Assembly (NCBI GenBank): GCA_030146225.1 | Contig: JASLCA010000098.1 | Coordinates: forward strand, 1-16,986 | Direction: 5' to 3' | Source of the DNA: Sphingobacterium sp. | GTDB taxonomy: Bacteria > Bacteroidota > Bacteroidia > Sphingobacteriales > Sphingobacteriaceae | DNA: 16,986 nt | Shown: in pieces, positions 7,489 to 16,181 of the stretch | How the letters are laid out: each line of letters opens with the position of its first letter | Numbering within the stretch: position 1 is the first letter of the stretch | Program-made: the position numbers and the translations under genes | The notes under the pieces: generated by a model | The model's database searches: none | Seen by the model: only the letters and a program-made list of their open reading frames with translations | What the model was told of the DNA's origin: nothing

Positions 7489-8907
7489 TTAGTTTTTCAG
7501 GAGTTCTTTATTCAGAAGCTCCACTGTCTCGGGTTGACTTGGCCTTGGGGCTTTATTGTTTTGCATAATGCCATTTTTGTCGATAATCATATAATGGGGT
7601 ATTCCAGATATGTTGTATCGCTTTGCAAAGCTGCCCTTATTGCCATCTGAAGAAAGCACATGCACGCCTTGTATATTATCCTCGGCAATTGCTTTTTTCC
7701 AATGATCTTTATGATCATCCATACTCACAAACAAGAAGACTACATCCTTGCCTTTAAATTTATCATGCAATTGTGCCGCATGGTTTTTCATCTCATAGCG
7801 GCAGGGGGCACACCAGCTAGCCCAGAAGTCTAAGTAAATAACCTTGCCCTGAAAGTCGCTTAGCTTATAAGTTTTGCCATCGATTCCTTCTAAGGCAAAG
7901 TCAGGGGCTTTCTGACCATTTTTTAGGGTTTGATAGATTGCAAACTGCTGATCTACCTGCCCTCGGTAATAGCTGTCTTTGGCTAGTACGTTGTAGCGGG
8001 CAATAAGCTCTTCCATTTTGGATGCATCCTTTTCCCATACAATATTCATGCGGATCACATCTGCTAATGCAAATTCGCGCACCTTCCCACTAAACATTTT
8101 ATCTGCCTGATTAAGCTTTTCAATTGCGCTTATTTTTTGCTTGACTAATGGGTCGTCCTGCAAGGCATGCTGTACCTGTAGATTGATTAGACGCCAGGTC
8201 TCAAAGTTGCTGAGGTGGATGTCTTGTATCTTGGGTAGGGCTTGCATAAAATCCCAGTAATCCGCTGGGATGGTTGGAGCCGTAGCCTTGTGCATATTTA
8301 TGTATTGCGAGGCAAAGGCATATTTTTGCCCTGCCAAGAGGGCGAGGATGCTTATCCGGCGATTCTCATAATAAGCCGGACTGATTGCCGTCTGCTGGCT
8401 ATCCCAATAGGCGAGTTCTTCCTGAGCGGCTTGATCCATAATTTGGCAAAAGGCGGCCGGACTTAAGGTGCTATCCTGAACCAAAGGCCCGATAAATTCC
8501 TGTTCTTTTAATTTGCTTTTGAAATTCCGGCCGATGCTATTGTTTTTGGCTGAAGCATCCTTGCTTTGAAAGCTCAGGCTACTGGGGTTTTGGGCGTCTA
8601 GTTCCATGCTTAACTTTTGTCCAGGCTCAATAAAGAGCTCCCGCAGGGATGCCTTTGCTCCAGCATAAACTGTAAACTGTAGCGGAATATTGTCTAAGGG
8701 GAGGTCAATCTCAAAATTCCCTTTTTTGTCCAACAATATCGTCCTGTCCATCTGCCCAAAGAAAAAGATTGGACTCTCAAAGACTAAGACTAGGCTGTCG
8801 GAAGTTTTATTGCTGATATGTCCCTTGAAAATTGTCTTTTGCTGAGCCTGTAGACTTAGGCTGAGCATGCAGACAAATAGACTGGTGAATAAAAATATAT
8901 TTTTCAT
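7489..8907 (-). CDS. TlpA-like thioredoxin-domain protein with N-terminal DUF4369
   Basis: A 472-residue exported protein and the last gene of the SusCD locus. Residues 1-21 form a signal peptide (cleavage probably after L-Q-A), placing it in the periplasm. Residues about 24-115 look like DUF4369, a beta-rich domain common before thioredoxin folds in Bacteroidota. A helical middle region of about 200 residues follows without a recognised family. The thioredoxin/AhpC-TSA domain starts at about residue 335 (G-Q-K-A-P-D-F-A-L-E-G). Its active site is W-C-A-P-C with Cys366 and Cys369, and a cis-proline lies in G-I-P at Pro437, so redox chemistry should be possible. It starts 35 bases after susD and is probably co-transcribed. 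The partner is unknown; a reductase or isomerase role on imported cargo or on periplasmic proteins is inference. Confidence 0.9.
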   Translation of the reverse strand: MKNIFLFTSLFVCMLSLSLQAQQKTIFKGHISNKTSDSLVLVFESPIFFFGQMDRTILLDKKGNFEIDLPLDNIPLQFTVYAGAKASLRELFIEPGQKLSMELDAQNPSSLSFQSKDASAKNNSIGRNFKSKLKEQEFIGPLVQDSTLSPAAFCQIMDQAAQEELAYWDSQQTAISPAYYENRRISILALLAGQKYAFASQYINMHKATAPTIPADYWDFMQALPKIQDIHLSNFETWRLINLQVQHALQDDPLVKQKISAIEKLNQADKMFSGKVREFALADVIRMNIVWEKDASKMEELIARYNVLAKDSYYRGQVDQQFAIYQTLKNGQKAPDFALEGIDGKTYKLSDFQGKVIYLDFWASWCAPCRYEMKNHAAQLHDKFKGKDVVFLFVSMDDHKDHWKKAIAEDNIQGVHVLSSDGNKGSFAKRYNISGIPHYMIIDKNGIMQNNKAPRPSQPETVELLNKELLKN

Positions 8908-8942
8908 GTGTGTGTCCTAAATATTGTAAAAATAATGCCAGC

Positions 8943-10586
8943 CTATTCCCAACCTGGATTCTGCTTAAAGCCTGGGATAACCGAGCGGTACTTGTCCAGC
9001 TCAGCTTGAGGAATAGGGAATATATCCATCTTAGGGCTGTACACTCTTTTTTCTACGAGTACTGGTGTGTAAACTGTATTTCCATTTGTCTTTTTAATAG
9101 AAATCCCCATAAGGTTTACAAATGCATCTTGTGCAATATTCCAGCGTTTGGCATCAAAGAAGCGCTGTTGCTCAAAGGCCAATTCTACGCGACGTTCATT
9201 CATATAGCGCTCCCAAGTAAGCTGAGCGGCGGTAAGGGCTGGCATCTCTACCCCTTTACGTGCCCGAATAAGATTGACATAGATAACCGCTTCATCGGCT
9301 TTACCTAGGTTGAGCAAGGCTTCGGCATAGTTGAGCAATACTTCCGCATAGCGCATCTCAATGTAAGGGTTGAAGTTGCGGGCATCCCCACTGATACTGA
9401 ATCTTGGGAAGAAATCCATTTCCATGCCCTTGCGTAGGTAGTAGCCTGTCTTTGTCGCATTCTGCGGACTTAGGGTGCGATCCAATCCGCCATCTTTAAG
9501 GTCCATGCTGCGGGAGCCGCCCTTGCCATCTGACCAGGTCGCCCCATCGTAAAGCACAGATGCATAAAAGCGCGGATCTCTATTTAGATAAGGCGCTGCT
9601 GCATGGGCTGGATTGCTCCAGTCAAATCTGCTTGAAGTCTTGATACCTGCTGCTTGACTGATTACCTCATAGGCATCCACTGCTTCCTGAGAGGGAGCCG
9701 AGCTGCCCCGACCTCCTGTTGTAGGGGGTTGAATATTGAAGTCTAAGAGATTGTAATCTGTAGAGGCTTTATTAAAGGGTTTGTAAAAGATTAACTCTTT
9801 ATTAATCCCTAAGAATACCTTTGCATAGTCATCGTGCAAGCTATAGTAGTTTTTCGCGATTAAGTCCTTGGCAGCTTCTGCGGTGCGCTCCCATTTTTGC
9901 TTGTCATTATTGGGGTTGTTCATCGGGCTGGCCGCATACATTAATACCCGAACTTTTAGGGCCATAGCTGCTCCTCGTGAGGCTCTTCCTGTAGCTGTTT
10001 TATCAGGAGTCGGCAATAAGGCAATGGCCTGATCTAGATCCTTAACGATCGCTGTAACGGTTTCATCATAGCTGGAACGATCTACATAGATATCTTCGGT
10101 AAGCGTCTGTGGATGTAAGATCACAGGCACTCCTAAGCCTTTGCCTCCGTATTGCTTGAGCAGGATGTCATAGTAGTAGGCACGTAAAAAATGTACCTCC
10201 CCTGTAAGTCTATCTCGATCTGGTCCTGCGGGAAGTTTATCGTTGTTCTTAAGGAATAAGTTTGCACTTCGGATAGATTTGTAACTGCCATCCCAACGGT
10301 TTAAAAGGTTGGTGCTCGCGTTAAAGTTTCCCTGTACAATGGTGTTTGCACGGGCAGAAGTATTGGTCGTCTTGGCTTCATCCGATGCCGCATTAAAATT
10401 TAATGGATAATTCGCTATATCTGTCGGCAGGCTTAAGTACAAGGAGTTTATAAAGGCCTCCGACAAGGCTAAATCCTTAAAGAGATTGTCCTCTGCATAG
10501 GATGCAGGCTTTAAGTCTAGGAAATCACTGTTGCAACTGGTATATGATAAGCAGCTGAATAATGCTAGGTATAATATTCTTTTCAT
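8943..10586 (-). CDS. SusD/RagB-family outer-membrane nutrient-binding lipoprotein
   Basis: A 547-residue cell-surface lipoprotein that acts as the lid and binding subunit of the SusC-type transporter. The lipoprotein signal peptide ends at Cys18 (S-Y-T-S-C), with N-S-D-F-L-D following as in many SusD proteins. The family's helical scaffold is visible: F-L-R-A-Y-Y-Y-D-I-L-L, R-Y-A-E-V-L-L-N-Y-A-E-A at about 412-423, and near the C-terminus N-E-R-R-V-E-L-A-F-E and R-F-F-D-A-K-R-W. After Cys18 there is no cysteine at all. It follows susC by 31 bases. The ligand cannot be read from the sequence. Confidence 0.96.
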   Translation of the reverse strand: MKRILYLALFSCLSYTSCNSDFLDLKPASYAEDNLFKDLALSEAFINSLYLSLPTDIANYPLNFNAASDEAKTTNTSARANTIVQGNFNASTNLLNRWDGSYKSIRSANLFLKNNDKLPAGPDRDRLTGEVHFLRAYYYDILLKQYGGKGLGVPVILHPQTLTEDIYVDRSSYDETVTAIVKDLDQAIALLPTPDKTATGRASRGAAMALKVRVLMYAASPMNNPNNDKQKWERTAEAAKDLIAKNYYSLHDDYAKVFLGINKELIFYKPFNKASTDYNLLDFNIQPPTTGGRGSSAPSQEAVDAYEVISQAAGIKTSSRFDWSNPAHAAAPYLNRDPRFYASVLYDGATWSDGKGGSRSMDLKDGGLDRTLSPQNATKTGYYLRKGMEMDFFPRFSISGDARNFNPYIEMRYAEVLLNYAEALLNLGKADEAVIYVNLIRARKGVEMPALTAAQLTWERYMNERRVELAFEQQRFFDAKRWNIAQDAFVNLMGISIKKTNGNTVYTPVLVEKRVYSPKMDIFPIPQAELDKYRSVIPGFKQNPGWE

Positions 10587-10617
10587 GCTTTTGATGTTAA
10601 TAGTTATGATACGCTTA

Positions 10618-13600
10618 CTAAAAATTAATATTTAATCCCATGCTAAATGTTTTCTGTAGGGGGTAATACCCTCCTGTACTGAAGCCACCTCTAAGTTCTG
10701 GATCAAATATTTTTAGATTATCCCAAGTGATTAAATTGGTTCCACTGGCAAAGACGCGTAAATAGCCCAGTTTAATCTTGGAGGATATTTCCTTTGGAAG
10801 GGTATAGCCTACCGTTAAGTTTTTTAGGCGTAGGTATCGACCATCCTTATGCCAGTATGTGGAGGCCGCTTTATTGTTATTGCTGTTTACAAATAGGCGC
10901 GGATAGCTGGCATCTGTATTGTCTGTTGTCCAGCGATCCAAATGCTGCTCGTAAGCACTCCCTAAGACCAAAAGCTGACTTGCAAATGCCCATCCTGGAT
11001 CTCCAGAAATACTTAAGGAGGATTTGCCTACTCCTTGCAATAGGAAGCTCAGGTCAAATGCCTTGTAGGCTAGGTCTCCACTGATGCCATAGGTAATCTT
11101 TGGGGTGCTTGGGTTTCCAATACGGGTGCGATCAAAGGCATCTATCTTGCCGTCGGGCACCCCATCAGGACCACTAATGTCGGCATACTTAATGTCCCCT
11201 GGCTGTACAGGTCCAAATGTTTGTTTTGGGCTGTTTGCTATTTCCTCATAGGACTGGAATAAGCCTATACTCGTATAGCCAAATCGAAGGTAATCCTGTG
11301 TGCGACCCGACATAACTAGGTTGGGGTTGGCTTGGTTCTCTGGAATATACTCAATGGTGCTTTTTGAGAAGCCCATGTTAGGCTTGATGCTAATATGCAG
11401 ATCGCCTATCCTTTGTCTATGGGTTAATGCCAGTTCAAAGCCCTCGTTGCGTACGGTAGAATTGTTCAACATCGGCAAGGAAGCCCCAAAGGTGCCTGGA
11501 AATGCCAAGGTGGGTTGCGCTAGGATATCGGTGGTACGCTTTCTGAAATAATCAAATTCAAGCCCCAATAGGCCATTCCATAGCTGCGCCTCTAATCCAC
11601 CGTTGATAGTGGTGGCTTTCTCCCAGGTAATATTGGGGTTGGACATCGCACTCGGGGTAATGCTGGATAAGAGTTTATCGCCTAAGAATATCTTGCTTGA
11701 GCTCATATTGAACTGATCTAAGAAGGCAAAGGACGAGTAGATCCTGTCATTCCCCAATTGCCCCCATGAGCCGCGTACTTTTAACAGATTGATAAAGGAC
11801 AATGCGCTATTTTCCTTGATAAAGCCCTCTTCTGAGATGTTCCAGCCTGCCGCAAAGGAGGGGAAGAGTCCCCAGCGACTTTCCTTTGGAAAGTTGGAGG
11901 AGCCATCATATCGGAAATTGGCTTCAAAAAGGTATTTGCGATTGTAGTTGTAGTTGAATCTTCCTACATAGCCTCTGCGTGCGGATTCTTCAAAGCCGCT
12001 AGACAGGTCTTGTCCTTCTGCTTCTCCGGCAAACAATTCATCCACAGCTGTGGACAAGAAGGTCGTGCGGTAAGCGCTTAAGCTGCGCGTATAGTCTTTT
12101 GATTGTGTAAATAGTACCAATCCTTTTACCTCATGCTTGCCAAATGTCTGCGCATAGTTTAAGTGCAATTCGCTGGTCAAACTTTGGAAGCGGTTGTTTG
12201 CTTCTCGAAGATATGAACCGCTGTATGCGCCCTCTTTGTAATACAAGCCATCATCCGTAAATAGGGTGTGATTCTTAGACCATAACTTGTCATCTCCATA
12301 GGATTTATTAAAAGAAAATAATCCTTTGATGGATAAACCTGGAACAAAGCTGATTTGTTGAACGGCACTCAATGTGCTAAAGAGTGACATTTTATTGCTG
12401 TGATCGTAGCCTTTTTGCGTATACAGGTACGGATTGTAGCGATCGTCGCCTCCAGCTACTACGCCAAACTTTGTGGGATCACTTTGGTAGCGATTGGGGT
12501 AGACGGGGGATGCCTTAAGCATATCTCCAAAAATTGTATAGGAGTATCCCGGAGGGCTGAAGGTCTGCGCATAGGTGCTTGCTAGATCCACGGATACACG
12601 TAAGCTCTTGTTAACATCCGCATCAAGATTGGAGCGTAGGTTGTAGCGCTTGAAGTTGTAATCCTCAATATATCCAGCTTGGTCGGTATGGCCTAGCGAA
12701 ACAAAGTAGTTTACATTTTTACTTCCTCCTCTTAGGGATAGGTTGTGCTGCTGCTGTCTTGCTGTTGGCTTAAGGACCTCTTTTATCCAATTGGTATTTG
12801 GAAAGTGATCTGGATCAGACCCATCTCTAAATTTTTGAATATCTGCATCTGAGTAGATTGGACTGTAGCTGGCTGGTATATTTCCATTTGCATCCCGCGC
12901 ATCATTGCGTAGAGCCTCATTATAGAGCGTGGCCCAATCCCAAGAGTTTAGCGGCTTTGGCATGCGGGTTGGCTTGTCTACGCCATAAAGGAAGTTGTAG
13001 CTTAAGGTTGGCTTCTCTTCCTTACCTCTTTTGGTAGTGATTAAGATTACGCCATTGGCTGCACGAGCACCATAGACGGCCGCTGCTGCGGCATCTTTTA
13101 GTACCGATATACTCTCAATATCATTGGGGTCTAAGGAAGCAAATACATCTGTCTCTGTGCGTCCTGATGAAAAATTACGTTGCATCCCATCAATAATAAT
13201 TAAGGGGGTGTTGGTATGGTTTCCATCATTGAGGGTATTCATCCCGCGTACATTAAAGGTTGCGCTGCTACCAGGGTCATTTCCATTGGGACGGGTGACC
13301 GTTAAGCCTGGGAGGCGACCTACCAATGCATCGGATAGGTTAGGGGTTCCGTTCTTGACAATATCTTTGGAATCAATGGTGGACACGCTTCCGGTATAGG
13401 TCAACTTATTTGCCGTGCCATAACCAATGGCAACCATCTCCTCTAGCTCACTGGTGACCTGTGTAAGGCTAATAATAAGACGTTCATTTAAGGATTTTAC
13501 TGCAAACTCTCTTGGTTGATGACCAATATAGCTAATCAAGAGGATGTCATTGAGCTGTACATCCCCAAGCTCAAACTCCCCATTTTCATCTGAGTAAGTT

Positions 13601-14085
13601 CCCTTGGTTTCGCCTTTGATCTTAATGGATGCATTGGACAGGGGCTTGCCGGCTTGATCTACAACACGGCCCTTAACAGCTTGTTGGATAATAGGGTTTT
13701 CTGTTGTCAGGCTTTTAGCTATGGGCACCACAATAATGGTTTTATCTTCGATAAGATAGCTAAATGGCTGGCCCGCAAAGCATTTTTCTAATACAGCGCT
13801 GAGTTGCATATTCTTGACGTCAATATCGACCTGCTTAGCATGCTGAATAAGCCTGTTGGTGTAGATAAAATCAAAACCACTTTGCTTCTTAAGCTCCTTA
13901 AAGACTGTGGTTAGGTTGGCATTCTTTGTGGCAATTGTGATGCTCTGTCCAGTTGACGAAAAGCCCAGTTGCAAAAAGAAAATCAACAAGAGCAAGCTTG
14001 TTAGGTTAATTCGCATTATCCATGTGTTTAAAGTGGGATAGTCCTTGCACAGACTAGCCCTTAGGTTTCGTAATTTTTTGTACAT
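10618..14085 (-). CDS. SusC/RagA-family TonB-linked outer-membrane transporter with STN signalling domain
   Basis: At 1155 residues this is a full-length SusC-type porin that imports oligomeric nutrients using TonB energy. In order: a 23-residue lead, then a signal sequence from M24 (R-I-N-L-T-S-L-L-L-L-I-F-F); an STN (secretin/TonB N-terminal) domain at about 48-120; a carboxypeptidase-regulatory-like domain at about 137-205 (V-K-G-R-V-V-D-Q-A-G-K-P-L); a TonB plug at about 215-355 containing N-V-R-G-M and the SusC signature S-I-S-V-L-K-D-A-A-A-A-A-V-Y-G-A-R-A-A-N-G-V-I; then the beta-barrel, ending with aromatic F-S-M-G-L-N-I-N-F. The STN domain is the part that contacts FecR-type regulators, matching the upstream FecR and sigma genes. 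Only one cysteine (Cys102, in STN) remains in the exported part. The start could also be M24. Confidence 0.97.
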   Translation of the reverse strand: MYKKLRNLRASLCKDYPTLNTWIMRINLTSLLLLIFFLQLGFSSTGQSITIATKNANLTTVFKELKKQSGFDFIYTNRLIQHAKQVDIDVKNMQLSAVLEKCFAGQPFSYLIEDKTIIVVPIAKSLTTENPIIQQAVKGRVVDQAGKPLSNASIKIKGETKGTYSDENGEFELGDVQLNDILLISYIGHQPREFAVKSLNERLIISLTQVTSELEEMVAIGYGTANKLTYTGSVSTIDSKDIVKNGTPNLSDALVGRLPGLTVTRPNGNDPGSSATFNVRGMNTLNDGNHTNTPLIIIDGMQRNFSSGRTETDVFASLDPNDIESISVLKDAAAAAVYGARAANGVILITTKRGKEEKPTLSYNFLYGVDKPTRMPKPLNSWDWATLYNEALRNDARDANGNIPASYSPIYSDADIQKFRDGSDPDHFPNTNWIKEVLKPTARQQQHNLSLRGGSKNVNYFVSLGHTDQAGYIEDYNFKRYNLRSNLDADVNKSLRVSVDLASTYAQTFSPPGYSYTIFGDMLKASPVYPNRYQSDPTKFGVVAGGDDRYNPYLYTQKGYDHSNKMSLFSTLSAVQQISFVPGLSIKGLFSFNKSYGDDKLWSKNHTLFTDDGLYYKEGAYSGSYLREANNRFQSLTSELHLNYAQTFGKHEVKGLVLFTQSKDYTRSLSAYRTTFLSTAVDELFAGEAEGQDLSSGFEESARRGYVGRFNYNYNRKYLFEANFRYDGSSNFPKESRWGLFPSFAAGWNISEEGFIKENSALSFINLLKVRGSWGQLGNDRIYSSFAFLDQFNMSSSKIFLGDKLLSSITPSAMSNPNITWEKATTINGGLEAQLWNGLLGLEFDYFRKRTTDILAQPTLAFPGTFGASLPMLNNSTVRNEGFELALTHRQRIGDLHISIKPNMGFSKSTIEYIPENQANPNLVMSGRTQDYLRFGYTSIGLFQSYEEIANSPKQTFGPVQPGDIKYADISGPDGVPDGKIDAFDRTRIGNPSTPKITYGISGDLAYKAFDLSFLLQGVGKSSLSISGDPGWAFASQLLVLGSAYEQHLDRWTTDNTDASYPRLFVNSNNNKAASTYWHKDGRYLRLKNLTVGYTLPKEISSKIKLGYLRVFASGTNLITWDNLKIFDPELRGGFSTGGYYPLQKTFSMGLNINF

Positions 14086-14254
14086 TTGGTTAGTGGGTTT
14101 TGCTACGTTTTGGCCATAGCTTATTGCTAGCTAGCGGTTAATCGGAGCATGATTAGTTAATTTTATTTTGTTGCACACAATGTAAAATGAAAAGCCCTTT
14201 TCGACGGGAGTGTTAGCGCACTTCCGTTTTTTATTGGCTATACAGAAAGTCTGT
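14086..14254 (-). promoter_or_regulatory. FecR-susC intergenic leader with hairpins
   Basis: This 169-base gap is where a sigma-dependent susC promoter would be expected. It lacks a TAnnTTTG box; the nearest is TACATTGT. It contains two inverted repeats: ACGGGAGTG at 14204-14212 with CACTTCCGT at 14219-14227 (one mismatch when read on the minus strand, T-run on the plus strand), and GAAAA-GCCC-TTTTC at 14189-14202. Two ATTAAC copies (minus strand) lie at 14137-14142 and 14156-14161. An ECF promoter, attenuator or both is inference. Confidence 0.4.
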
Positions 14255-15451
14255 TTATGGCATAACCAATACCCTCCTTCCTTCAATTTTAAAGTTTATT
14301 GCCTGTGTCTTTTGTAGGGCTTTAAGCACCTCTTCTATACTTTTTGAACGTCGTATGGACCCGCCAAAGCCAGGGTCTGAAACCTTCCCAACATAGCTTA
14401 TCTCTACATTGTACCACCTGCTTATCTGCCGCATTATTTCTGCCAAAGAGAGGTTGTCAAAGATAAATTCCCCATTCTTCCAAGCAATGGCCTGTTGACT
14501 ACTCGGGATTTGTTTTACCAGGATCTTATCCTGGTCCAATAGTGCCTGCTGGCCTGGCTTTAACTTGGTCGTGCTATTGAAGGCTAGGATCTTTACAGAG
14601 CCTTCCAGCAAGGTTGTTTTTGTCTGCGCTTGGTCTTTATAGGCGCTAATATTAAAATGGGTTCCCAATACTTCAACCTGTTGCTGCTCCGTATCCACAA
14701 TAAAGGGATGCTTGGAGTCTTTTGCTATCTCAAAATATCCTTCCCCTTGAAGCTTTACGCGACGCTGTCCTTGCTGCACAAGCTGTGTACTAAAGCTTAG
14801 GCTTGAGGCTGAGTTAAGCCATACGGAAGAACCATCGGGCAGCTGAATCTCGTAGGTCTCGCCATTGGCCGTGGCTATGCTATTGAGGGCTGTGCTAGGG
14901 CTGTTTGGGCCCTCGCTTGCCGCGATCTGATAGATGAGTTTCCCGTCGGCTGTCTTGGATATTGTCACCCCAGACTGCTTGGTTAGCTTTCCATCTGCTG
15001 CATCACTCAGGTTGATCACTGTGCCATCTGCCAAGGTCAGGGTCGCACCAGGCTGCCCAGCTTGGATTTTAATACTATCCGTTGTCAGGCTAGCGCTTTG
15101 AAAGCGATCTGTGGGACGGCTGTACCAGTAGTAGCCAATCGCAAGGATAAAGGCCGTGATGCTTGCCGCAATAGCCATCCTTGGGAGCCTGCGGGAGCTT
15201 TCTGCTGCTGCAGGGCTCGCGGCTGATGCTTGTGGCTGCGCGACTATTTCTTGGTATATTTTTTCTTTAACGAGCTCCGATGCTACTGGACTGGGCTTGT
15301 TATTAACATCCCATACGGCATCTATAAGCTGTAGCAGCTGAGCATCATTTGCGGTGTCCGTGATAAAGGTCTTCCAAGCATATTGCTCTTGGGCATTTAA
15401 TGTTCCTGACTGATACTTCTGAAAGAGATCTTCTAAATACTTGGCATCCAT
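14255..15451 (-). CDS. FecR-family anti-sigma factor / signal transducer
   Basis: A 398-residue inner-membrane regulator that receives a signal from the STN domain of SusC and controls the neighbouring ECF sigma factor. Residues 1-88 are the cytosolic sigma-binding part (D-A-K-Y-L-E-D-L-F-Q-K-Y and W-K-T-F-I). One membrane helix lies at about 91-110. The periplasmic FecR domain lies at about 190-290, with L-P-D-G-S-S-V-W-L-N-S-A-S-S-L-S-F at 204-220 and G-E-G-Y-F-E-I at 236-242. A C-terminal DUF4974 domain at about 329-397 (F-D-N-L-S-L-A-E-I-M-R-Q-I-S-R-W-Y-N) is the segment that pairs with STN. It is 139 bases downstream of the sigma gene and upstream of susC, the standard order. No residue is obviously missing. 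Confidence 0.95.
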   Translation of the reverse strand: MDAKYLEDLFQKYQSGTLNAQEQYAWKTFITDTANDAQLLQLIDAVWDVNNKPSPVASELVKEKIYQEIVAQPQASAASPAAAESSRRLPRMAIAASITAFILAIGYYWYSRPTDRFQSASLTTDSIKIQAGQPGATLTLADGTVINLSDAADGKLTKQSGVTISKTADGKLIYQIAASEGPNSPSTALNSIATANGETYEIQLPDGSSVWLNSASSLSFSTQLVQQGQRRVKLQGEGYFEIAKDSKHPFIVDTEQQQVEVLGTHFNISAYKDQAQTKTTLLEGSVKILAFNSTTKLKPGQQALLDQDKILVKQIPSSQQAIAWKNGEFIFDNLSLAEIMRQISRWYNVEISYVGKVSDPGFGGSIRRSKSIEEVLKALQKTQAINFKIEGRRVLVMP

Positions 15452-15590
15452 AGGTAAGATTTATTGGCTAAAAAGGCTTTTTTACTATAATTGATAAGAT
15501 CCTCTTTTATAGAGGTCGTATCTGGGACTGGCATAGGGGCAATGCTTTTTGTGCTGTTTTAATAAGTGGCTGTGCTGCAGGTGTTTAATT

Positions 15591-16181
15591 TTACAATAGC
15601 TTTAGGATTATTAAGATAATCGGCAAGTCCGTATGCGCTTTCATATGCGCTCTCAAGAACTTTAAGGCGAGCTTCATATGGCGATGTACTGTGCCTGGGG
15701 ATATGGCGAGCTGGGTTGCGGCTTCTTCATACTTTAAGCCTTGCTGCTTACACAGTTGATACACGAGCTTCTGCTGCGGTGGGAGAAGTTGAATCGCTTC
15801 TTCTAGTAGTAGGCTTGTCTCTTTAAGTTGTAGGGCTTCTTCGGTTTCATTATGATCCTCTGCCCAATCGGATTTGGCATCTTTTAAGATTCGCTTTTCC
15901 AGCTGCTGACGCCTTAAGTGATCTATTGCTCGGCGCTTGCTTAGGGTTTTTAGGAATCCTTCTAGATCCCGAATTTCGTGGAGCGCTTGGCCCATCTGCC
16001 AAAGTTTGAGCATAACCTCTTGTACCACCTCCTGTGCTTGATCTGGAGATTGTAATATATACTGAGCAAAGGCATGGATTTTGTCAAAATAGTTAGTATA
16101 GATTTCTTTGAATGCCAATTGATCCCCCAAGGCGACTTGGGAAAGTAGTTGACGTTCGTGTTTTTTAGCAGCTATGCTCAT
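15591..16181 (-). CDS. ECF RNA polymerase sigma-70 factor of the SusCD locus
   Basis: A 196-residue sigma factor of the Bacteroidota ECF expansion family. Region 2 is at about 20-95, with D-Q-A-Q-E-V-V-Q-E-V-M-L-K-L-W and R-R-A-I-D-H-L-R-R. Region 4 is at about 125-180, with a helix-turn-helix (Y-E-E-A-A-T-Q-L-A-I-S-P-G-T-V-H-R-H) that reads the -35 element. A hydrophobic tail (L-P-I-I-L-I-I-L-K-L-L) ends the protein. It is followed by FecR and SusCD on the same strand, so it should direct susCD expression once FecR is signalled. The ATG at 16181 gives a full-length family N-terminus. Its leader is long if the box at 16343-16350 is the promoter. Confidence 0.96.
   Translation of the reverse strand: MSIAAKKHERQLLSQVALGDQLAFKEIYTNYFDKIHAFAQYILQSPDQAQEVVQEVMLKLWQMGQALHEIRDLEGFLKTLSKRRAIDHLRRQQLEKRILKDAKSDWAEDHNETEEALQLKETSLLLEEAIQLLPPQQKLVYQLCKQQGLKYEEAATQLAISPGTVHRHMKLALKFLRAHMKAHTDLPIILIILKLL

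Noticed and set aside
7489..16181. Typical polysaccharide utilisation locus
   Set aside because: No carbohydrate-active enzyme gene lies within or next to the operon in this window, so only a SusCD uptake and signalling locus is claimed.
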